Assembly: GCA_944388125.1 (NCBI GenBank)
Contig: CALXHO010000022.1
Coordinates: forward strand, 1 to 33,711
DNA from: an uncultured Gemmiger sp.
Lineage (GTDB): Bacteria; Bacillota; Clostridia; Oscillospirales; Ruminococcaceae
Direction of reading: 5' to 3'
Length of the DNA: 33,711 nt
Part shown: piece by piece, positions 25,538 through 33,711 of the stretch
Layout: every line of letters starts with the position of its first letter
How positions within the stretch are numbered: the stretch's first letter is position 1
Notes under the pieces: generated by a model
Seen by the model: only the letters and a program-made list of their open reading frames with translations
What the model was told of the DNA's origin: nothing
Databases searched by the model: none
Program-made: the position numbers and the translations under genes

Positions 25538-26734
25538 TTACGATTTTCTTGCAGCGGCTTTCTTGCCGGGCACTCCGGCGGCGGAGACATCCCGCAGGGG
25601 AAGGCGGACCACAAACCGGATGTGCTCATCGGCGCTTTCGGCGGCAATGGTGCCGCCGTGCAGCTCGATGATCTCCTTGGCAATAGCCAGACCCAACCCG
25701 GCACCGCCTGTGCGGCTGGCACGGGATTCGTCCAGGCGGAAGAACTGTTCAAACAGCCGGTCGAGCTTTTCCGGGGGAATGGTGTGTCCCTGGTTCTCAA
25801 AGGACAACATCACCTCGGACTCGGTCGTCCTGGCACGGATGGTCACCTCGGTGTCGGGATAGCTGTAATGGCAGGCGTTTCGCAGCAGATTGTCAAACAC
25901 GCGGGCCATTTTGTCGGGGTCGCAGGCGTATTCCATGCGGGCAGGCAGCTCAGTTCGGCAGGTCAGCTGCTTTTCGGCCAGCATGGGACCGAACTCACTG
26001 ACGACCTGTTCCACCATGCGGGTCAGATCGGTCTTGCGGAGCTCCAGCTCAATGTGGGAAAGATTGAACCGGGTGATATCGAAAAATTCATTGATCAAAT
26101 CTTCCAGACGCTCGGCCTTGTCCAGGGCAATGTTGGTATACCGGGCACGCAGCTCGGTGGAAATCTGCGGTTCATCCCGCAGCAGTGTCAGGTAGCCGAT
26201 CACACTGGTCAGCGGTGTTTTCAGGTCATGGGCCAGATAGACAATCAGATCGTTTTTCCGCTGTTCTGCCTCCCGGGCAATCTGAGCGCTCCGCTGTGCC
26301 TGCTGGCGTACCAGACGCAGCTGCGCTTCCGCAACGTTCAATTCAGGGGGAAGCTGCAGATGGGAGGCGTCGTCATCCAGCAGGTGGGAAGCGGCCTCCA
26401 CCACAGTGTGTACCTGCTTTTGCGGATAGCGGAAAAACCAGTAAGTCACAAAGAACCAGCCGCCTGCGCACAGAACGATCACCACCAGCAGCGCCGAATC
26501 CCGGACCCCTGCCATGAAATAGTAGAGGGGCAGCGTGACACGGGCAAGGACGATGTTGTCGGAGTAATAGTAAATGTTGACCAGTGCGTGATAAATGTTG
26601 AGCCCGAAGAGAAAAATCAGAAAGACGGCAGCCGCAGCCCCTGCCAGCGAGAGCAGGTACAGCCACACCATGGAGAAGGCACTGCGCCCATATTGTGTCC
26701 AGCGTGCGCCGGAACGTCGTTTTTTCTTACTCAA
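25538..26734 (-). CDS. vanS: Sensor histidine kinase VanS
   Basis: A 398-residue membrane histidine kinase. Two membrane segments (about 23-44 and 79-101) flank a short extracytoplasmic loop of about 35 residues, then a HAMP-like linker, the phosphoacceptor His169 in YLAHDLKTPLTSVIGYL, an N-box (NLLRNACHYS), and the ATP-binding FEQFFRLDESR and GGAGLGLAIAKEIIELHGG motifs. The H-box and small sensor match VanS proteins of vanD/vanG-type clusters. The start is TTG at 26734, overlapping the end of vanR (ATTGAGTAA), with a G-rich ribosome site upstream; longer in-frame readings run through vanR. It is co-transcribed with vanR and separated from vanG by a terminator. Confidence 0.9.
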   Translation of the reverse strand: MSKKKRRSGARWTQYGRSAFSMVWLYLLSLAGAAAAVFLIFLFGLNIYHALVNIYYYSDNIVLARVTLPLYYFMAGVRDSALLVVIVLCAGGWFFVTYWFFRYPQKQVHTVVEAASHLLDDDASHLQLPPELNVAEAQLRLVRQQAQRSAQIAREAEQRKNDLIVYLAHDLKTPLTSVIGYLTLLRDEPQISTELRARYTNIALDKAERLEDLINEFFDITRFNLSHIELELRKTDLTRMVEQVVSEFGPMLAEKQLTCRTELPARMEYACDPDKMARVFDNLLRNACHYSYPDTEVTIRARTTESEVMLSFENQGHTIPPEKLDRLFEQFFRLDESRASRTGGAGLGLAIAKEIIELHGGTIAAESADEHIRFVVRLPLRDVSAAGVPGKKAAARKS

Positions 26735-27419
26735 TTGTGTACCCCACCCCCCAGACAGTCTTGATGAATTTGGGTTTGCGGCTGGGTTCGTGCATCTTTT
26801 CCCGCAGGCGGGCAATATGGGACATGACGGTGTTGTTGCTGTCCATATACTTTTCGCCCCAGACGGCTTCAAACAGTTCCTCGCTGGAAACCACATTGCC
26901 GCGATGCTCACACAGATACCACAGGATGGAAAATTCCAGCGGCGTCAATGGCAGTTCCTCCCCGAACAAGAAACATTTGTGGTTGCCCTTGCAAATCTGC
27001 AGGCCCCGGAAATCATATTCCTCCGGTTCCCTGGAAACAGCGTCCCCGCGGTTGTAGCGGGTGTAACGGCGCAGCTGGGTCTTGACCCGGGCAATCAGTT
27101 CCAGAGGATTGAAGGGTTTGGTGATGTAGTCATCGGCACCCAGTGTCAGACCCATGATCTTGTCCATATCCTCCACACGGGCCGTCAGCATGATGATGGG
27201 AAACAGGTGGGTCTGCCGGATCTTCTGGCAGAGGGCAAAGCCGTCCATGTCGGGCAGCATAACGTCCAGAATGGCCAGGTCCGGCTCACAGTGTGCAAGG
27301 CAGGCCAAAGCATCGGCGGCATTATAGAATTTGTGGACCAGGTAACCCTCGTTTTTCAGGCAGACCTCCACCAGGTCCGCTATGGCAGCCTCGTCATCCA
27401 CGATCAGTATTTCACTCAT
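26727..27419 (-). CDS. vanR: Response regulator VanR
   Basis: A 230-residue OmpR/PhoB-family regulator. The receiver domain has the acidic pair Asp8-Asp9 (VDDE), phosphoacceptor Asp52 (ILDVMLPDMDG) and the conserved Lys in ITKPF. The C-terminal winged helix ends with NNTVMSHIARLREKM and IKTVWGVGYTIE. It would be phosphorylated by VanS and activate the resistance genes. The start is set at ATG 27419, where the protein begins MSEILIVDDE and GGAAGGA lies upstream; the upstream extension covers the promoter region. It overlaps vanS by 8 bases. Confidence 0.92.
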   Translation of the reverse strand: MSEILIVDDEAAIADLVEVCLKNEGYLVHKFYNAADALACLAHCEPDLAILDVMLPDMDGFALCQKIRQTHLFPIIMLTARVEDMDKIMGLTLGADDYITKPFNPLELIARVKTQLRRYTRYNRGDAVSREPEEYDFRGLQICKGNHKCFLFGEELPLTPLEFSILWYLCEHRGNVVSSEELFEAVWGEKYMDSNNTVMSHIARLREKMHEPSRKPKFIKTVWGVGYTIE

Positions 27420-27453
27420 GACAGTTTGATTCCTTCCATAAAATGCTGCTTTT

Positions 27454-27476
27454 GCCCCGGTGAATCGCACCGGGGC
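27454..27476 (-). other. Stem-loop at the 5' end of the vanRS transcript
   Basis: A perfect 9-bp stem (27454-27462 with 27468-27476) with a 5-base loop lies within a few bases of the predicted start of the vanR mRNA. Without a T run it is not a terminator; it may protect the 5' end. Confidence 0.45.
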
Positions 27477-27488
27477 GGCTTTATCCAT

Positions 27489-27517
27489 GTATAACAGAAA
27501 ATCCATCGCCTTGTCAA
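27489..27517 (-). promoter_or_regulatory. Promoter for vanRS
   Basis: On the minus strand, perfect TTGACA (27517-27512), 17-base spacer and TTATAC (27494-27489). This near-consensus promoter suggests substantial basal expression of vanRS. Confidence 0.8.
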
Positions 27518-27535
27518 TACCGGGGAATCGGGCAT

Positions 27536-27576
27536 AAAAAGGCCCCGGGCGCAGGGGACAGAGCCTGCGCCCGGGG
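27536..27576 (-). terminator. Terminator after the PTS gene
   Basis: On the minus strand a perfect 13-bp GC-rich stem (27576-27564 with 27555-27543) followed, after GG/CC, by five T (27540-27536). It ends ptsG transcription 20 bases before the vanRS promoter. Confidence 0.9.
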
Positions 27577-27612
27577 TATTTGAAAGAAAACCGGTATGGT
27601 GTGAGATAAAAA

Positions 27613-30775
<3,163 letters not shown>

Positions 30776-30800
30776 CCTGAACGCCCTCCCTCCGACGGGC

Positions 30801-30863
30801 AAAAAAATAGCCAGCTCCATCCAAATCCGTTCTGTTTCAAGAAGATTCGAAGGAGTTGGTCTA
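30801..30863 (-). terminator. RAT-overlapping terminator in the antiterminator gene leader
   Basis: On the minus strand TAG(A)CCAACTCC (30863-30852) pairs with GGAGCTGGCTA (30818-30808), one mismatch and one bulge, followed by seven T (30807-30801). Its 5' arm overlaps the 3' end of the RAT. Confidence 0.8.
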
Positions 30864-30886
30864 GCCCGCATCACCGGTAACAATCC
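30858..30886 (-). promoter_or_regulatory. RAT (ribonucleic antiterminator) of the antiterminator gene
   Basis: A 29-base element reading, on the minus strand, GGATTGTTACC then GGTGATGC then GGGCTAGACC, a close match to the LicT/BglG RAT consensus. It begins about 13 bases after the predicted transcription start and overlaps the terminator by 6 bases. Confidence 0.85.
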
Positions 30887-30905
30887 AACAGTTTTTACTG
30901 GAACC

Positions 30906-30934
30906 ATCATAGCACGCACATACGTGGAAGTCAA
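30906..30934 (-). promoter_or_regulatory. Promoter for the antiterminator-ptsG unit
   Basis: On the minus strand TTGACT (30934-30929), 17-base spacer, TATGAT (30911-30906) with a TG extended -10. Confidence 0.8.
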
Positions 30935-31092
30935 TCGGTTCCCGGGAGAATACGGCATTTTCGTCAGGCTGCTCAAACGGGATGGATTGCTTTTGGCAGA
31001 ATGAACAGCCATGCGAGTCAAGCCGCTCCGCTCGTATCGCTCTTAGGAAAAATTGCAGCATTTCCGGCAGACCGAGAAATTGGCAGATGCTC
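30935..31092. other. Intergenic region between divergent promoters
   Basis: The 158 bases between the antiterminator promoter (-) and the bcp promoter (+) contain no ORF I believe in and no clear structured element. Confidence 0.6.
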
Positions 31093-31122
31093 TTGACGGC
31101 CGTGTTGGCCAACTCGTATACT
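31093..31122 (+). promoter_or_regulatory. Promoter for the bcp operon
   Basis: TTGACG (31093-31098), 18-base spacer, TATACT (31117-31122). It leaves a leader of about 130 bases before bcp. Confidence 0.7.
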
Positions 31123-31133
31123 AAGCGGAGGAA

Positions 31134-31230
31134 CGTCTGCCATAAGAAATGCCGGTTATCTCCGGACCATGGCAGACGCCTGACAGCAACACAGATAGTA
31201 TGCCCGGATCTCCTCGAATGATTTCGGGCA
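31134..31230 (+). other. Structured leader of the bcp operon
   Basis: A perfect 10-bp stem (31134-31143 with 31169-31178) encloses a CCGG/CCGG mini-hairpin, and a second stem TGCCCG/CGGGCA (31201-31206 with 31225-31230) ends about 30 bases before the bcp start. Neither is followed by a T run, so a translational or stability role is more likely than termination. I do not recognise a known riboswitch class. Confidence 0.5.
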
Positions 31231-31259
31231 GTCAACCATATGGAAAGGAAGAAAATATC

Positions 31260-31727
31260 ATGCTGGAAGTTGGAATGAAAGCTCCGGATTTTACCCTGGC
31301 CGATAAAGACGGCAATATGGTCAGCCTGTCGGATTTTGCAGGCAAACGGGTGGTACTCTATTTTTATCCCAAGGATAATACTCCCGGTTGCACCCGCCAG
31401 GCCTGTGCCTTTGCCAGAACCTATGAGGACTATCGGGACCTCGATGTGCCGGTCATCGGTATCAGCAAGGATTCTGTGGCCTCCCATCTCAAATTTGCAC
31501 AGAAATACGAATTGCCCTTTGTTTTGCTGGCGGATCCCGATTTGCAGGCGATCCAGGCATATGATGTCTGGAAAGAAAAGAAACTGTATGGCAAGGTCAG
31601 CATGGGTGTGGTACGTACCACCTATGTCATTGATCCGCAGGGAAACATCGAAAAGGTGATGCCCAAAGTCAAGCCGGACACCAATGCGGATGAGATCCTG
31701 GCGTATCTGAAAGGCGAAGCGCAGTAA
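31260..31727 (+). CDS. bcp: Thioredoxin-dependent peroxiredoxin, Bcp/PrxQ type
   Basis: A 155-residue thiol peroxidase reducing H2O2 and organic hydroperoxides at the expense of thioredoxin. The peroxidatic Cys44 and resolving Cys49 lie in TPGCTRQAC, the five-residue spacing typical of atypical 2-Cys PrxQ/Bcp. YFYPKDNTPG before it and VVRTTYVIDPQG near the C-terminus are the family's other conserved parts. The start at 31260 gives the typical MLEVGMKAPDFTL beginning and has AAAGGAAG upstream. First gene of an operon with a rhodanese and yaaA; all three fit defence against peroxide and thiol damage in an anaerobe. Confidence 0.94.
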   Translation: MLEVGMKAPDFTLADKDGNMVSLSDFAGKRVVLYFYPKDNTPGCTRQACAFARTYEDYRDLDVPVIGISKDSVASHLKFAQKYELPFVLLADPDLQAIQAYDVWKEKKLYGKVSMGVVRTTYVIDPQGNIEKVMPKVKPDTNADEILAYLKGEAQ

Positions 31728-31741
31728 GGGAGGATATTTCC

Positions 31742-32104
31742 ATGTTTTGGAGTCACTTCCTGAATCCCGACAAATCGTCGGCGAAGGCAGGATACCATAG
31801 AATTTCTCAGAAAGAGGCCCGGCAGATGATGGAAAAGCCTGGCATCCTTGTTGTGGATGTGCGGGAGCCGGAGGAATACGCACAAGGTCATATCCCGGGA
31901 GCACATTTGCTGACCCTGGATCGAATTGACGCCAAGAGCGCAGCAGAGGTTATCCCCGATAAGGAAACGCAGACTCTTGTCTATTGCCGCAGCGGACATC
32001 GCAGCAAGATGGCGGCGGGGATGCTGGTGGAACTTGGATACACGCAGATTTATGAGATGGGCGGTATCCTCAGCTGGCCGTACGAAGTGGAGCACGACCA
32101 ATGA
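31742..32104 (+). CDS. Rhodanese-domain sulfurtransferase
   Basis: A 120-residue single-domain rhodanese. The active-site loop is Cys82 in YCRSGHRS, and VVDVREPEEYAQGHIPGA is the family's N-terminal signature. The loop length (CRSGHR) is typical of sulfur-transferring rhodaneses such as PspE/GlpE types rather than phosphatase-like relatives. No signal peptide is evident despite the MFWSHFL start, so it is cytoplasmic. GGGAGG lies upstream of the ATG; the gene starts 14 bases after bcp and overlaps yaaA by ATGA. Its substrate is unknown; a role in thiol or Fe-S repair alongside bcp is an inference. Confidence 0.9.
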   Translation: MFWSHFLNPDKSSAKAGYHRISQKEARQMMEKPGILVVDVREPEEYAQGHIPGAHLLTLDRIDAKSAAEVIPDKETQTLVYCRSGHRSKMAAGMLVELGYTQIYEMGGILSWPYEVEHDQ

Positions 32105-32871
32105 AGATCATTATATCTCCGGCCAAAAAGATGAATGTTGACACGGACAGTCTGCCTTGGCAGGAACTGCCCTGCTTTCTGGACAAAACAGAGATCCTGC
32201 GTGCCAGGCTCAGCAGCATGACGGCGGAAGAACTCAAGAAGCTCTGGAAATGCAACGACAAACTGGTGGAACTGAATGTGGAACGTCTTCGGCGGATGGA
32301 TCTGCGCCGGAACCTGACCCCGGCGATTCTAAGCTATGAGGGAATCCAGTATCAGAGTATGGCGCCCAATGTGTTTACGCAGCAGGAATTTGATTATGTG
32401 CAGGAGAATCTGCGGATTTTGTCCGGATTCTATGGCATTTTACGTCCCTTTGACGGTGTGACGCCCTATCGCCTGGAGATGCAGGCAAAACTGGAGGTGG
32501 ACGGCAAAAAGGATGTGTATGCCTTCTGGAAGGATGCCATTGCCCAGAAGCTGTTTGACGAGACGGACTGTATCCTGAATCTGGCATCAAAAGAGTACAG
32601 TATCTGCATTTCCCGGTATCTGCCGTCGTCTGTGCGGATGCTGACCTGCGTGTTCGGGGAAGAGAAGGACGGAAAAGTCGTTGAGAAGGGGACCATCTGC
32701 AAGATGGCCCGCGGAGAGATGGTCCGTTATATGGCGGAGCATGGTGTCAGCCGCCCGGAGGAACTTCTTGCCTTCGATCGGATGCAGTTCCAGTATTCGC
32801 AGGAACATTCAACCGCAGAGACCCTGGTCTTTCTGCGGCAGACGGAAGCGAAAAAACATTTACCCCAGTAA
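32101..32871 (+). CDS. yaaA: Peroxide stress protein YaaA (DUF328/UPF0246)
   Basis: A 256-residue protein of the YaaA family, which in E. coli limits free intracellular iron during H2O2 stress and binds DNA. The N-terminus MKIIISPAKKM is diagnostic, as are the conserved LSGFYGILRPFDGVTPYRLEM (middle) and CKMARGEMVRYM (C-terminal) segments. The length is normal. It overlaps the rhodanese gene by ATGA, so translation is coupled, and it ends the operon in a strong bidirectional terminator. Grouping with a peroxiredoxin supports a peroxide-defence operon. Confidence 0.94.
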   Translation: MKIIISPAKKMNVDTDSLPWQELPCFLDKTEILRARLSSMTAEELKKLWKCNDKLVELNVERLRRMDLRRNLTPAILSYEGIQYQSMAPNVFTQQEFDYVQENLRILSGFYGILRPFDGVTPYRLEMQAKLEVDGKKDVYAFWKDAIAQKLFDETDCILNLASKEYSICISRYLPSSVRMLTCVFGEEKDGKVVEKGTICKMARGEMVRYMAEHGVSRPEELLAFDRMQFQYSQEHSTAETLVFLRQTEAKKHLPQ

Positions 32872-32881
32872 AAACGTTCAT

Positions 32882-32935
32882 AAAAAGGCAGGGCCGAACC
32901 CCGGTGATGTTCCGGACGTCTGGCCCTGCCTTTTT
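32882..32935. terminator. Bidirectional terminator between yaaA and the recombinase gene
   Basis: GGCAGGGCC (32887-32895) pairs with GGCCCTGCC (32922-32930), flanked by five A on one side and five T on the other, with a 26-base loop that contains further pairing. It serves yaaA (+) and the convergent recombinase-ASCH gene (-). Confidence 0.9.
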
Positions 32936-32959
32936 GTTCTTGTGATTTCCCTGCAAAAA

Positions 32960-33711
32960 TTATTGGGTGTCGGATGTTTGGGATACAGCGAGTTCTATTC
33001 CAACCACACCATATTTCAATTGTTCATCAGCGGAATAATATTTCTCCATATCGGAAGCCTTTGCTGCGGCGAGATTCTCCTCGGTGTAGCCGCATTTCAA
33101 AAGCGGCAAAGAATGGTACAGAGCTTCAAAACTGTCAAAACGGTGCAGACGCAATACCGTTGTCCGAAACGTTTCCCCGCTGGCAGTATTGGTGAAAACA
33201 ATTGTGTCACCGATTTTTATGTTCTGCCGCTTCTCGTCCCACAGCCGGAGCTCTATGGTTTTCCGCCCGCTTTTGATCATCTCAAAAGGTTCCGGGGAAA
33301 GCCGCATCGGATGCTCTGACGGTTCCCGGCTCAAAAGAATGACCGTCTCGACCATTGTTTCATTTTCCAAGGGCAATTCTTTCACTTCTATTCCATTCAC
33401 CGGAACGGGGAAGTTGAAGATAATCTTCCTGATCCAGTTGCCATCCGGCTGCTTTTCCGGGAACAACTCAATCCGCTCAATAAACGCCCGCATGAACTCC
33501 TTCCGCTCCACTTCGGAGGCTGCTTCATAGACCTGATCGAATGCCAGCAACAGACGGTAGATATTATCACCCGAAATTTTCTCCTGCCGGATGCTCCGTA
33601 TCTGGCTTTGCACATCGTCAATCTGGACTTCGACCTCATCTATTCTACCATATTGCTCGTCATAGCGGCGCTGCAAATCAGAAATTTTCCGGTCATAATA
33701 CGGGTCATTCA
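32960..33711 (-). CDS. Large serine recombinase C-terminal part fused to an ASCH domain (partial)
   Basis: The frame is open to the window edge, so the N-terminal catalytic domain is outside. The visible upstream part (NDPYYDRKISDLQRRYDEQY, then a coiled coil and FIERIELFPEKQPDGNWIRKIIFNFPV...VETVILLSR) matches the C-terminal end of large serine recombinases of clostridial elements; such proteins normally stop at about LLSR. Here the frame continues into about 110 residues of an ASCH domain (RLSPEPFEMIKSGRKTIELRLWDEKR...GDTIVF...LHRFDSFEALYHSLP...YGVVGIEL), a beta-barrel thought to bind RNA or modified nucleotides. The join is seamless with no frameshift. Whether it is one functional fusion or the result of insertion at an ASCH gene is unknown. 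The start is not in the window. Confidence 0.85.
   Translation of the reverse strand, partial: NDPYYDRKISDLQRRYDEQYGRIDEVEVQIDDVQSQIRSIRQEKISGDNIYRLLLAFDQVYEAASEVERKEFMRAFIERIELFPEKQPDGNWIRKIIFNFPVPVNGIEVKELPLENETMVETVILLSREPSEHPMRLSPEPFEMIKSGRKTIELRLWDEKRQNIKIGDTIVFTNTASGETFRTTVLRLHRFDSFEALYHSLPLLKCGYTEENLAAAKASDMEKYYSADEQLKYGVVGIELAVSQTSDTQ

Noticed and set aside
30861..31904. 347-codon minus-strand ORF across the bcp leader and promoter region
   Set aside because: About half is antisense to bcp and the rest covers two promoters and a RAT; no domain recognised.

Overview
The window is chromosomal DNA from a GC-rich, low-mobility stretch of a Clostridia genome. The gene families, secG-rnr linkage, TIGR03960/DUF2344 pair, divergent second type II topoisomerase and codon use suggest an Oscillospiraceae/Ruminococcaceae gut anaerobe of the Faecalibacterium/Gemmiger/Subdoligranulum kind. 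The genus is an inference, as no rRNA is present.

Layout: 1-2490 holds the end of rpsO and then pnp. 2546-4034 (minus) holds a class B-like sortase and, upstream of it, a tiny protein with both a lipobox and an LPXTG-type sorting signal. 4131-7121 is a dTDP-sugar operon (rfbA, rfbD, rfbB; no rfbC). 7189-8347 is a one-gene unit for an unrecognised membrane-anchored acidic-tailed protein. 8382-12758 encodes a divergent topoisomerase IV-like pair. 12819-15426 is secG and rnr. 15455-17972 is a radical SAM protein overlapping a DUF2344 protein. 18026-21400 is an adenosylcobalamin riboswitch controlling a cobalt ECF transporter, cbiMNQO.

The most notable region is 21486-27517 on the minus strand: a complete vanG-type glycopeptide-resistance cluster in the order vanR, vanS, vanG (D-Ala-D-Ser ligase), vanXY (D,D-peptidase) and vanT (membrane serine racemase). 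VanRS would sense the drug. VanT would make D-Ser, VanG would make D-Ala-D-Ser, and VanXY would remove normal D-Ala-ending precursors. A consensus-like promoter drives vanRS. A 12-bp terminator hairpin separates vanS from vanG-vanXY-vanT, and the three downstream genes are fused by ATGA overlaps.

Next (minus) come a LicT/GlcT-type antiterminator and a glucose-family PTS IICBA permease, each preceded by an RNA antiterminator (RAT)-like element overlapping a terminator and sharing the same 3' sequence. A plus-strand stress operon follows (bcp peroxiredoxin, rhodanese, yaaA). The right edge holds the C-terminal part of a large serine recombinase fused in frame to an ASCH domain, the probable edge of a mobile element that continues outside the window. 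No tRNA, rRNA, insertion sequence or CRISPR array was seen.
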